Shown here: positions 1 to 7,051 of the stretch, piece by piece
How the letters are laid out: each line of letters starts with the position of its first letter
Position numbering within the stretch: position 1 is the first letter of the stretch
NCBI GenBank assembly: GCA_021296015.1
Contig: JAGWBG010000122.1
Coordinates: forward strand, 1 to 14,427
DNA length: 14,427 bases
Direction: 5' to 3'
DNA from: Dehalococcoidia bacterium
GTDB taxonomy: Bacteria; Chloroflexota; Dehalococcoidia; Lucifugimonadales; JAGWBF01
Made by a program: the position numbers and the translations under genes
Notes under the pieces: model-generated
Seen by the model: the letters and a program-made list of their open reading frames with translations, nothing else
What the model was told of the DNA's origin: nothing
The model's database searches: none

Positions 1-452
1 CGGCGTCAAAGGTGTACCAAGTGCCACTGATTCTGGTAGAGTATGGCATGGGCGATCTGCTGGTAAACTCCCTGGGCCTTACCAGTAACGGCAAAGATAT
101 TGTCGAGTGGGCCTCTATGGTGCAACGCATGAACGAGTCTAAGGAGAAAGTGCCAATTGCGGTGGTTGGCAAGTACGTGGAGTTGCCCGACTCTTACATA
201 TCGGTCACCGAGGCCCTCGACCACGCCGGGCTATATAGTGACAGGGACATAGAGATACAGTGGATACACTCTGAAGACATTGAAAGGGAGGGGCCTGACT
301 CCCTCCTCAAGACGGCATGTGGCATTGTGGTTCCCGGGGGATTCGGTCCTCGCGGAGTAAACGGGATGATTAAGACAGCCCACTACGCCCGAAAGAACAA
401 AATCCCCTATTTTGGTCTATGCCTTGGGCTTCAGGTTATGGTGGTAGAGTAA
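1..452 (+). CDS. pyrG: CTP synthase, internal part up to an in-frame stop (5' end outside window)
   Basis: CTP synthase makes CTP from UTP, ATP and glutamine in the cytoplasm; this stretch covers the end of the synthetase domain and the first half of the class I glutamine amidotransferase domain. The frame is open from base 3, so the gene enters from the left and the GTG at 12 is an internal Val codon. Family motifs are clear: VPL followed by GMGDLLVNSLGL (end of synthetase domain), VAVVGKYVELPDSY (linker), VPGGFGPRG, and the nucleophile elbow GLCLGLQ with Cys at 420-422. Ten codons after that Cys the frame hits TAA (450-452), where the family normally has Phe or Tyr before Ala-Arg. Reading continues in the same frame as recognisable CTP synthase, so this is a nonsense change and not a natural end. 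Identity is certain; whether the stop is real or a base error is open. Confidence 0.9.
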   Translation, partial: ASKVYQVPLILVEYGMGDLLVNSLGLTSNGKDIVEWASMVQRMNESKEKVPIAVVGKYVELPDSYISVTEALDHAGLYSDRDIEIQWIHSEDIEREGPDSLLKTACGIVVPGGFGPRGVNGMIKTAHYARKNKIPYFGLCLGLQVMVVE

Positions 453-908
453 GCTAGGCACGTTCTGGGCCTGGAATCCGCCAACTCATCGGAATTTGAC
501 CCGGACACACCAGACCCAGTAATAGACATAATGCCTGAGCAGAGGTCCATTACCGATAAGGGAGGCACCATGCGCCTGGGTACTTATCCGTGCGACCTAC
601 TGAAAGGCAGTTTGGCTCATCGGGCTTACGGACAGACCAGCATACTTGAACGGCATAGACATCGGTTTGAGGTCAATAACGCATACCGGGAGGCCCTGGA
701 GAGCAAGGGCCTCATGGCAACCGGGGTATCGCCCAATGGCGAGCTGGTGGAGATTATGGAGACGGTGGAGCATCCTTTCATGCTGGGAGTGCAGTTCCAT
801 CCTGAGCTCCGTTCAAGGCCCAACCGTCCCCACCCACTTTTCCAGGGGTTCATAGCTGCTGCAAAGGCAACGCTTAGGGAAGGAGCCCAGCCGGCCCTCC
901 CCCTGTAG
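453..908 (+). pseudogene. pyrG: CTP synthase C-terminal remainder, downstream of the in-frame stop
   Basis: The same reading frame continues past the TAA with no indel: ARHVLGLESANSSEFD, then PDPVIDIMPEQ, the ERHRHRFEVNN motif, and GVQFHPELRSRP carrying the other two members of the glutaminase triad (His 798-800, Glu 804-806). It ends at TAG 906-908 with a short Pro-rich tail. The first ATG in this part is at 531, but nothing suggests translation really starts there: there is no convincing ribosome binding site and the residues before it are also conserved. Every other family motif is intact, so decay, if real, is very recent. Either the TAA is an error for TAT/TAC (Tyr) and pyrG is one intact gene, or the glutaminase is cut in two and glutamine-dependent CTP synthesis would be lost. 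Confidence 0.85.
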
Positions 909-997
909 TGCAAGCAAGCGGTTGGTCATGGCATATCATTATCCCAGCCTTCAGCCACCTCTACATATTATATGAAGGAAAGTGAGGAGCCGTAGCA

Positions 998-1654
998 ATG
1001 GAGCTTTTCCTGGACACCGCCAATATGGATGAGATTCGCCAGGGCGCACGCCTTGGCGTGGTGAGGGGCGTCACGACCAACCCTTCTCTGGCAGCCAAGG
1101 AAGGGATTGGGAAATTCGAGGCCTACAAGTCGGCGGTGCAGGAAATAGCCGAGATGATAGACGGCCCAATATCCGTGGAGGTAATCAGCTCCGACGTGGA
1201 AGGGATGATTACCGAGGGCAGGGATATAGTCAACTGGATACCCAATCCCTGGGTCAAGCTTCCCAGCACCATCGCCGGCATCGAGGCGATGGCGGTCCTC
1301 ACAAAGGACAATATAAAGGTGAACCAGACCCTATGTTTCTCCGTGAACCAGGCCCTGTTGGGAGCGCAGGCGGGGGCTACGGTGGTAAGCCCCTTCGTCG
1401 GGCGGCTGGACGACGTGGGTCACGACGGTATGCAGTTGGTGGAGGACATAGCGTCCATTTTCCAGCGCTACAACGTCAAGACCAAGGTAATGGCTGCCAG
1501 CATACGCAATTCCCTGCACTGTGTCGCTGCCGCCAAGGCGGGCGCGGACATCTCAACCGTGCCCTTTTCAGTGCTCATGCAGATGATAAAGCATCCCCTC
1601 ACCGACGCGGGCCAGACTCGCTTTTTGCAAGACTGGCAGCAGGCCTCGTCGTGA
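998..1654 (+). CDS. fsa: Transaldolase / fructose-6-phosphate aldolase family protein
   Basis: Small class I aldolase of the transaldolase 3B/FSA type (218 aa; the family is about 215-220), a cytoplasmic TIM barrel acting in the non-oxidative pentose phosphate pathway or cleaving fructose 6-phosphate. It opens with MELFLDTAN and GVVRGVTTNPSL, the family signature; the Schiff-base lysine is Lys87 in WVKLPST. Further motifs are NQTLCFSVNQAL, SPFVGRLDD and the ASIRN strand near the C-terminus. The ATG at 998 is preceded by a GAGGAG ribosome site (984-989). It lies 89 bases after pyrG and about 230 before rho on the same strand. Family assignment is secure; transaldolase versus fructose-6-phosphate aldolase activity cannot be decided from the sequence alone. 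Confidence 0.93.
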   Translation: MELFLDTANMDEIRQGARLGVVRGVTTNPSLAAKEGIGKFEAYKSAVQEIAEMIDGPISVEVISSDVEGMITEGRDIVNWIPNPWVKLPSTIAGIEAMAVLTKDNIKVNQTLCFSVNQALLGAQAGATVVSPFVGRLDDVGHDGMQLVEDIASIFQRYNVKTKVMAASIRNSLHCVAAAKAGADISTVPFSVLMQMIKHPLTDAGQTRFLQDWQQASS

Positions 1655-1740
1655 CGTGAACTCTCGGAGATAAGAAGCCCTTTCATTCGGATTCCCCTTT
1701 GCCCCATCTATACACTGAACTGATACGTGGACAAATGGCT

Positions 1741-1784
1741 GGACTCCATCGCCACTCCGGTAAAGGCCGGAGTCGCGGGAGTCC
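1741..1784 (+). promoter_or_regulatory. Double-stem structure in the rho leader
   Basis: An outer stem GGACTCC (1741-1747) / GGAGTCC (1778-1784) encloses an inner perfect stem ACTCCGG (1754-1760) / CCGGAGT (1767-1773) with a 6-base loop. It sits about 90 bases after the transaldolase stop and about 100 before the rho start. There is no T-run after it, so it is not a standard intrinsic terminator. It could be part of a rho leader, since Rho is autoregulated through its leader in Escherichia coli, or a 3'-end stabiliser of the upstream transcript. The structure is visible; the function is inferred. Confidence 0.45.
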
Positions 1785-1881
1785 AATATGAGGCGTGGAG
1801 GCAGAAAGACGGGGAATGGGCAGGATTGGAAACCTATTCACGTCTCAGTATCTAAAATCTACCCGTCTTGAGGTGATACTC

Positions 1882-3168
1882 GTGACTACTGAACATGCAA
1901 TAAATATTGCGGAGTTGGAGCGAAAGTCCAAGGATGAGCTACTCGTCGTTGCCCATGACATCGGCCTCGACGACGGCCCTCCCCTGGCAAATCTGCGCAG
2001 GGAGGACGTTCTGCACCGCATATTCCAGATGTATTCCGACCAGCAGGGCCTTGTGGCCAGCGGCGTCCTGGAAATCATGCCCGAGGGGTATGGATTCCTC
2101 CGGCAGAACGGCCTGCGCCCTGCGACCGGGGACGTATACGTGTCCCAGTCCCAGATAAGGCGTTTCGCCCTCAGGACCGGCGACACCATAGCAGGGCAGG
2201 TGAGGCCGCCAAAGGACGGCGAAAGGTACTTCGGTCTGGTCAGGGTCGAGAAGGTGAACGGCCTGGACCCCGAAGGGGCTCGTTCCAGGCCTCCCTTCGA
2301 GTACCTCACACCCGTGTTCCCCGACGAGCAGATAAAGCTGGAGACCGACCCCGGCAACCTCAGCACGCGAATGATAGACCTTTTCTCCCCCATCGGCCTG
2401 GGCCAGCGGGGCCTCATTGTTGCGCCGCCCAAAGCCGGAAAGACCACCGTATTGAAGCACGTGGCTAACGGCGTCACGACCAACTGCCCCAAGGTGGATC
2501 TCATGGTGGTCCTCATTGGCGAGCGCCCGGAAGAGGTCACCGATATGCAGCGCTCAATCCGGGGGGAGGTCTTTGCCTCGACCTTCGATGAGTCGGTGGA
2601 AGACCAGTGCCGGGTTGGAGAGCTTGCCCTGGAGCGGGCCAAACGCCTGGTGGAGTCCCAGAGGGATGTGGTCATCCTTCTTGACAGCATCACCCGTTTC
2701 ACAAGGGCCTACAACCTGGCCGCGCCCGCCAGCGGCCGCACCCTGTCTGGCGGCATAGACCCGGTCGCTCTGTACCCTCCCAAGCGGTTCTTTGGCGCCG
2801 CTCGAAACGTGGAGCACGGCGGAAGTCTCACCATCATCGCCAACTGCCTGGTGGATACCGGCAGCCGCATGGACGAGGTTATCTATGAGGAGTTCAAGGG
2901 CACCGGCAACATGGAGCTGCACCTGGACCGCAGGCTTGCCGAGCGCCGTTTCTTCCCCGCCATAGACATTCAGCGCAGCGGCACCCGACGGGAGGAACTT
3001 TTCTTCGACGAGACCACCACGAAACAGGTCCTCCTTCTCCGGCGCATGGTCGCTCTCCTCTCCAACGATTCCGTGAACAGCAACGACGCCACCGAGCGCG
3101 TCCTGGAGAGGCTTGCCAAGACGCGTAGCAACCAGGAGTTCCTGACGAATCTCTCCAAAGACGCCTAG
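1882..3168 (+). CDS. rho: Transcription termination factor Rho
   Basis: Hexameric RNA-dependent ATPase that loads on nascent RNA and terminates transcription. An N-terminal Rho_N helical segment (NIAELERKSKDELL) leads into the cold-shock-like RNA-binding domain (GVLEIMPEGYGFLR, then DVYVSQSQIRRF). The ATPase core follows with Walker A APPKAGKTT (Lys187 counting from this start), the GERPEEVTDM segment, Walker B VVILLDSITRFTRAYN, the SGGID Q-loop region, and GSRMDEVIYEEFKGTGN. I chose GTG 1882 (428 aa) because GAGGTGA (1870-1876) sits just before it and the length fits the family (about 420-430); the frame is open to GTG 1795, but those extra 29 residues look unlike Rho. No key residue is missing. 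The spacer after the gene is full of repeats, with no rpmE following as in some other lineages. Confidence 0.95.
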   Translation: MTTEHAINIAELERKSKDELLVVAHDIGLDDGPPLANLRREDVLHRIFQMYSDQQGLVASGVLEIMPEGYGFLRQNGLRPATGDVYVSQSQIRRFALRTGDTIAGQVRPPKDGERYFGLVRVEKVNGLDPEGARSRPPFEYLTPVFPDEQIKLETDPGNLSTRMIDLFSPIGLGQRGLIVAPPKAGKTTVLKHVANGVTTNCPKVDLMVVLIGERPEEVTDMQRSIRGEVFASTFDESVEDQCRVGELALERAKRLVESQRDVVILLDSITRFTRAYNLAAPASGRTLSGGIDPVALYPPKRFFGAARNVEHGGSLTIIANCLVDTGSRMDEVIYEEFKGTGNMELHLDRRLAERRFFPAIDIQRSGTRREELFFDETTTKQVLLLRRMVALLSNDSVNSNDATERVLERLAKTRSNQEFLTNLSKDA

Positions 3169-3209
3169 CTGCTGCCGGGCCGACTCCTGCCCGCCTCATT
3201 CCCCCCTGG

Positions 3210-3256
3210 ATTCCGGCTCAATGCCAGCCCCGTACTCGATACGGGGCCGGAATGAC
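3210..3256 (+). repeat. Intergenic palindromic repeat, copy A (GATACGG...CCGGAATGAC type)
   Basis: Inner perfect stem GCCCCGTA (3227-3234) / TACGGGGC (3240-3247), loop CTCGA, flanked by outer arms ATTCCG (3210-3215) / CGGAAT (3248-3253). The right half GATACGGGGCCGGAATGAC recurs at 3573, 7007 and 7372. It lies 40 bases after rho and may help terminate or stabilise the rho transcript. The repeat relation is seen directly; mobility is inferred. Confidence 0.75.
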
Positions 3257-3273
3257 ATCAAGCGCCCTTCTCT

Positions 3274-3376
3274 CGTCATTCCGAAGAGCGGAGCGACGAG
3301 GAATCTAAAATAGGTTGCTGTTCGGGCCGTTCTTTTGCAGGAGGTCTTTAGATTCCTCGCTGCGCTCGGAATGACG
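3274..3376. repeat. Inverted pair of REP-like sequences
   Basis: The left arm 3274-3309 begins CGTCATTCCGAAGAGCG and ends GAGGAATCTAAA; the right arm 3347-3376 is TTTAGATTCCTCG...CTCGGAATGACG, its reverse complement except for a few bases missing in the middle. The 37-base centre has no gene. The left arm alone also folds (CTCGTC 3272-3277 / GACGAG 3295-3300). Such paired palindromic units resemble REP/BIME elements. The outer ends CGTCATTCC/GGAATGACG match the ends of the neighbouring GATACGG-type repeats. Confidence 0.75.
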
Positions 3377-3461
3377 CGAACCCGAAATGTAAACTGGGGT
3401 CAAGCTAAGGACGATGGACAAGGGACTAATGTGCATCAAGCGTCTTGCGGTGGAGGATTGA

Positions 3462-3530
3462 GTGGGGGGTATCGCCCCCTCACCCTAACCCTTCCTGCCC
3501 GCCGAGGCGGGTCCCGCAAGGGGAGAGGGA
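3462..3530 (+). repeat. GC-rich hairpin cluster
   Basis: Two adjacent hairpins: GTGGGGGG (3462-3469) with CCCCCTCAC (3475-3483, one G-T pair), then CCCGCC (3498-3503) with GGCGGG (3506-3511). These are followed by GGGGAGAGGGA, which can pair back to the pyrimidine tract TCACCCTAACCCTTCC. I see no coding potential. The composition is that of a dispersed intergenic element, but no second copy lies in this window. Confidence 0.5.
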
Positions 3531-3540
3531 ATTATGCCTC

Positions 3541-3593
3541 CGTCATTCCGGCTCGGGGCCAGCGCCGTACTTGATACGGGGGCCGGAATGGCG
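3541..3593 (+). repeat. Intergenic palindromic repeat, copy B (GATACGG...CCGGAATG type)
   Basis: Perfect outer arms CATTCCGGC (3544-3552) / GCCGGAATG (3582-3590) enclose an inner stem CCGTA (3565-3569) / TACGG (3575-3579). This is the most complete copy in the window. Its right half GATACGGGGGCCGGAATG (3573-3590) is identical over 18 bases to copy C at 7007-7024. Confidence 0.75.
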
Positions 3594-3663
3594 TGTGAGG
3601 GGCGGAAAGCAGGCTTGTTGAGCGACTGGCCCACAATTCATTGACCTAAACTCCCATTACTAC

Positions 3664-3692
3664 TTGACAAGCCTGGTAATTACCTGTATATT
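3664..3692 (+). promoter_or_regulatory. Strong sigma70-type promoter for the surface-protein gene
   Basis: TTGACA (3664-3669), a 17-base spacer, and TATATT (3687-3692): a consensus -35 box and a five-of-six -10 box at ideal spacing. Transcription would start near 3699, about 350 bases before the ATG at 4050, giving a long leader. Nothing else on the + strand lies between, apart from the small ORF at 3920. Confidence 0.7.
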
Positions 3693-3698
3693 CCCGAC

Positions 3699-3919
3699 TA
3701 GCTTGTATTGGGGGAACGTGCAAGTTTGGGCGGTGACACGCGCGTGGCTATAACGGTACTCATACACTCCCTGAAGCCTGCCACCAACCGAGAAAATCCC
3801 TGGGCGTTACGGCATGGCCCACTTTTTGAAGAAGAAAAGCCATGTCCAACGACTTGACAACGAAAACCTGATGGTGTTACTAATTATCTGGCAATCAATT
3901 ACTTAGGAGATGGTTCTCT
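3699..3919 (+). other. Long untranslated leader, no recognised RNA family
   Basis: From the predicted transcription start to the small upstream ORF there is no supported protein frame. The sequence shifts from GC-rich near 3720-3820 to AT-rich near 3850-3905. I compared it by eye with TPP, cobalamin and c-di-GMP riboswitch cores and found no convincing match. It may still hold a structured element. Confidence 0.35.
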
Positions 3920-4063
3920 ATGCACTATTCATCCTACGGAACTTTCCGCTTAGACCCCTCCGTGGTCCCCAGGGCTCGCCAGCCCTCGGTCACGTTCAAG
4001 GCGAGCAGGCATTCCCACTCAGAAAGCACACTCCAAAAGGGGGTAGACAATGAAAAGGCATAA
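3920..4063 (+). CDS. Possible 47-codon upstream ORF overlapping the surface-protein start
   Basis: ATG at 3920 follows an AGGAG ribosome site (3905-3909) at a 10-base spacing. The frame runs 47 codons to TAA 4061-4063, overlapping the start of the downstream gene by 14 bases in another frame. The peptide starts MHYSSYGTFRLDPSV and is basic and Ser/His-rich, with no signal peptide or membrane segment and no family I recognise. The overlap would permit translational coupling: ribosomes ending here could restart at the ATG at 4050, which has its own AGGGGG site (4038-4043). It could equally be a chance frame in the long leader. Confidence 0.3.
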   Translation: MHYSSYGTFRLDPSVVPRARQPSVTFKASRHSHSESTLQKGVDNEKA

Positions 4064-6899
4064 GACCTGGTTTTCCTTGGGGCTGGTTGCCCTCTCTGCG
4101 CTTGCGCTGGCACTGATACTGACCGTACTGCCGGCAGGCGCGGCGCACGACGACGACGATATGGTGGGCATGGTGACGACTAGCCCCACGGTGGTCTCGC
4201 CCAACAGCGAGATGGGTACTGGAGATGGTGCCGTCGGCATGGTTCCCATCGGGGCCCGTACCATCACAGTCACCGTTGAAGACCCCAACCTGAACTCCAT
4301 CCAATTCGTGGGTACGGGGCCTGACGGCGAAGACTCCGATATGGGTGGAGCCGATGGTGAGACGCTAAACGCACCTGCTATGTACACGTTTGCGATTGCC
4401 TTGGCTAATGCCATCGCCGACCGGAACCATGACGGTGAAGTAGACGCTGAGGACATAGAAGTTGTGTCCCCTAGCTCTGTATCGGTGAGTCGCATTCTCA
4501 ACCAGGAGAATGGGATAGTCGAATTCACCAGCTCCAGCGCTTCCGGCGGAACCTTCAACGTCCGGTACGCCACCTCGGCGAGGGAGGACACCGAGTACAC
4601 GGCGAGCGACGGCACATTAGAAGAGCTGGTGACGGTCCAGGGCGATGGAGACCCCATGGACCTGCGGCTGATGGAGACTAGCTCCAGCAGCGGGATATTC
4701 GAGGCCACGGTCGTGGTGGTCAACGACCTCAACGACACCGTGATGGACAGCACAGGCGCCAACCTCGACCCTGCCGATACCGACAGGCCGACGTTGGCGG
4801 TGAGCGACGGAAGCTCAATCATCGTGAGATACAGTGACAAGACGCCGACCCGGACGATTACGGCACGAATTGACGTGGAAGACGACTCGCCCAACTTCAC
4901 CAACGTGATGCCCGCAAATAACACGGAGACCAACAACCTGGATACGGTCCTTACCGCCGAGGTATCCGACAACATTGCGGGAGTGAACCCGGCCAAGTCG
5001 GGCACGGACCAGTCGGTCGTGGTTTCCTATACCGTTGATGGTGGCTCTGAAGTAACAGCCGACCCAGACGACGTCACCGTGGAAGAGACCTCCGACGGGT
5101 CCGGCGTGTACGTAGTCTCCTTCAACATCAACAATATCCAAGTGATAGAGGATGAAAAGGAGGACGAGACAGGCAGCCTGGACGTGACAATAGGGTGGCA
5201 GATTAGCGTAAAGGACAATGCAGGCAACGAGGGTATGACCGATGCGGACCCAGATACCGATGGAAACCAAATGGGGATGCTGCAAGTAAAGACCACCCTA
5301 CCCAGTCTGCAGAACGCCTACACGGGCGACAACTGGGATGGCTCTAGCATCGCAGGCTCCCGCTCAGGCCTCGACGGCTCAGACAGTCGCACCAGCATCA
5401 GGTTGGTGTTCGACCGGGGCATGATGGCAGCAAGCCTGGAGACCAGTGACTTCCAGGTAGATGGCGCCGAGCCCACAGGCGTGAACCTCTTCTCTGACGC
5501 GTCCAGCAGCGTGTTCCTGACTGTCCCAGAGCTGGCCCCAGACGCGACGCCAGAGATTAAAATCGTGGGAGATGTCCAGGACGCCGGCGGCAACTCGATA
5601 GACACCTCCGAGGCTTCGGGGTCCGTCATAGATGCTGCCACAGACGGCATAGCGCCCAAGCTGATGATTACCGTCGAGGACGACTACACCACAGGCTCCA
5701 TCCAGTTGATGGTGATGTCCGACGAGCCAATCAGGGGCAGCCAGCCGCAACTGACATTCACGAGGTGCTCCGGCGCAGGCGACACCACCGATAATTGCAC
5801 GGAAAGTGTCAGCCCCGGGGTTTCCCCCAGGGTCGTCGAGAGCCGGAAAGAGTGGACCTTCAGCGTGACCGGTCTTGGAGAAGGGCTACACACCGTGATG
5901 GGTCAGGTACGGGACAGCGTAGGCAACATGGGAACGGCTGGTGGCACAGACTCAACGGCCGCCGGAGCCGTCAACTTCGAGATAGACAAGACTCTGCCCG
6001 GTGACCCGGCGACGGCCCCGGCCGAAGGTGCGACGGCGTCCGATACTGAACCCTTCTTCATTACAATTGACTGGACGAACGAGGGTACGGAGTACACCGG
6101 AGACAGCCACGAGACCGTCACCCTCACCAAGGCCGTGCTGGACGCAGGCACGGACAACGAGCGGGACGTGATGGCCTACTCCAGCTCAAGCGACAGCCGG
6201 AAGTTCACCATAGCCATCTCCGAAATCGGAGTGGGCATGCACACCCTGACCTACAACGGCATGGACGAGGGAGGCAACGACCTCGACAACGACGCCGTGC
6301 TGGAGTTCGAGGTGGTGAAGCCACCAGCCCTCATGCTGGGCCTGACTGTGGGCAATAACCTGGTGTCCCTGCCCCGCGACCCTGCAGACACCAGTGTTCA
6401 GGCCGTGTTCGGCGACGTGGAAGAAGTGACTCTGATATTCACACAACCACGTCCCGGCGAGAGCGACCTACCCTGGATGTTCGCCGTGCGAGACCCTGCG
6501 ACGGGCCAGTTTGCAGGAGACCTGACGACCATAGATGCCAGGCACGCCTACGTGGTCAAGTCGTCCGGGTCAACCACAGTGGCAATAGACATACCACAGC
6601 TTGACGCCCAGCAAGTACCGCCCTCAATAAGCGTACCTGCAGGCAAGTGGACCCTGGTGCCTGTGGTCAGCCTTGCGGCCATAGGGGAAGGCGATGATGA
6701 GATAGCGGCGGGAGCAGAGTTCTGCGCAGGCTCCTACTTCGGGACTGACCTGTCCAACGCCTACACCTTCGAGACCGGACAGTGGAGGTCAGTAATGGCA
6801 GATGGCGTGGTCAAGATAGGCAGCGGCTACTGGGTCCTGCTGTCCGAGGACGGCATCATAACCCCGGCCATCATGAGGGATTGCCCCAGCAGTTCCTAG
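4050..6899 (+). CDS. Secreted Ig-like multidomain surface protein (949 aa)
   Basis: A signal peptide (about 1-32: MKRHKTW, then a hydrophobic stretch ending PAGAA) leads into an acidic, Ser/Thr/Asp-rich extracellular protein. Residues 124-135 (DRNHDGEVDAED) form a single EF-hand/dockerin-like calcium loop. Next come beta-rich repeats with an 'ETSSSSGIFEATV' type strand, a segment ending 'VKDNAGNEG', an SbsA-like Ig domain (about 450-530: IRLVFDRGMM ... DVQDAGGN), another ending 'VRDSVGNMG', and one with 'LTYNGMDEGGN'. From about 763 a separate C-terminal domain begins (GLTVGNNLVSLPRDP) and ends near KIGSGYWVLLSEDG. It has no LPXTG motif, C-terminal membrane helix or catalytic motif. It is probably a cell-surface or S-layer-associated protein of the kind common in Chloroflexota, where I recall similar 'GxNLVSLP...GYWV' ends. 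It has its own promoter and a downstream hairpin. The role is unknown. Confidence 0.85.
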   Translation: MKRHKTWFSLGLVALSALALALILTVLPAGAAHDDDDMVGMVTTSPTVVSPNSEMGTGDGAVGMVPIGARTITVTVEDPNLNSIQFVGTGPDGEDSDMGGADGETLNAPAMYTFAIALANAIADRNHDGEVDAEDIEVVSPSSVSVSRILNQENGIVEFTSSSASGGTFNVRYATSAREDTEYTASDGTLEELVTVQGDGDPMDLRLMETSSSSGIFEATVVVVNDLNDTVMDSTGANLDPADTDRPTLAVSDGSSIIVRYSDKTPTRTITARIDVEDDSPNFTNVMPANNTETNNLDTVLTAEVSDNIAGVNPAKSGTDQSVVVSYTVDGGSEVTADPDDVTVEETSDGSGVYVVSFNINNIQVIEDEKEDETGSLDVTIGWQISVKDNAGNEGMTDADPDTDGNQMGMLQVKTTLPSLQNAYTGDNWDGSSIAGSRSGLDGSDSRTSIRLVFDRGMMAASLETSDFQVDGAEPTGVNLFSDASSSVFLTVPELAPDATPEIKIVGDVQDAGGNSIDTSEASGSVIDAATDGIAPKLMITVEDDYTTGSIQLMVMSDEPIRGSQPQLTFTRCSGAGDTTDNCTESVSPGVSPRVVESRKEWTFSVTGLGEGLHTVMGQVRDSVGNMGTAGGTDSTAAGAVNFEIDKTLPGDPATAPAEGATASDTEPFFITIDWTNEGTEYTGDSHETVTLTKAVLDAGTDNERDVMAYSSSSDSRKFTIAISEIGVGMHTLTYNGMDEGGNDLDNDAVLEFEVVKPPALMLGLTVGNNLVSLPRDPADTSVQAVFGDVEEVTLIFTQPRPGESDLPWMFAVRDPATGQFAGDLTTIDARHAYVVKSSGSTTVAIDIPQLDAQQVPPSISVPAGKWTLVPVVSLAAIGEGDDEIAAGAEFCAGSYFGTDLSNAYTFETGQWRSVMADGVVKIGSGYWVLLSEDGIITPAIMRDCPSSS

Positions 6900-6934
6900 C
6901 CTGAGAGCCGCCAAAACAAACGTAAACGGTAAAA

Positions 6935-6961
6935 GTGGCCCCACCAGCCAGGTGGGGCCAC
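6935..6961 (+). terminator. Terminator-like hairpin after the surface-protein gene
   Basis: A perfect 11-bp stem GTGGCCCCACC (6935-6945) / GGTGGGGCCAC (6951-6961) with loop AGCCA lies 35 bases after the stop. An A-run precedes it, but only a poor T-tract (ACCCATTTA) follows, so termination may be weak or the hairpin may mainly protect the 3' end. Confidence 0.65.
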
Positions 6962-6972
6962 ACCCATTTAGC

Positions 6973-7028
6973 GCCCCCGTCACGCTACCAGCCAATCTGG
7001 GGAAGCGATACGGGGGCCGGAATGACGG
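6973..7028 (+). repeat. Intergenic palindromic repeat, copy C, upstream of the GIY-YIG gene
   Basis: GATACGGGGGCCGGAATGACGG (7007-7028) matches copy B over 18 bases and copy D in 20 of 22. An upstream arm GCCCCCGT (6973-6980) pairs with ACGGGGGC (7010-7017) across a 29-base loop, so this copy is degenerate in its left half. It ends 23 bases before the nuclease start codon. Confidence 0.7.
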
Positions 7029-7033
7029 ACCTG

Positions 7034-7039
7034 TATAAT
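7034..7039 (+). promoter_or_regulatory. -10 box directly before the GIY-YIG gene
   Basis: A perfect TATAAT (7034-7039) lies 12 bases before the ATG at 7052, with no acceptable -35 box (the position falls in the CGGGGG of repeat C). Transcription would start about 6 bases before the ATG, and no ribosome site is visible, so the message would be nearly leaderless. Confidence 0.35.
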
Positions 7040-7051
7040 TCAATAACCACC

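Noticed and set aside
1795..1881. Upstream GTG start for rho (29 extra residues)
   Set aside because: No ribosome site, unlike the family N-terminus; GTG 1882 has GAGGTGA just upstream.
1845..2702. Long antisense ORF within rho
   Set aside because: Shadow of a GC-biased conserved gene; the product is Arg/Ser-rich with no recognisable motif, while the sense strand is clearly Rho.
3335..3574. 79-codon + strand ORF in the spacer after rho
   Set aside because: It is read through the inverted pair, the GC hairpins and repeat B; the product has no domain and the composition is that of repeats.
3862..3900. TPP-riboswitch-like string (AACCTGATGG...ATCTGGCAA)
   Set aside because: Only a superficial match: no CTGAGA box or pairing stems, and the downstream gene is a surface protein, not thiamine-related.
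4019..5005. 328-codon antisense ORF over the surface-protein gene
   Set aside because: Ser/Thr/Val-rich shadow of an Asp/Ser-rich gene, while the + frame has a signal peptide and domains.
6935..7051. Upstream start for the GIY-YIG gene
   Set aside because: The extension translates a terminator hairpin and repeat C; the domain starts right after ATG 7052.
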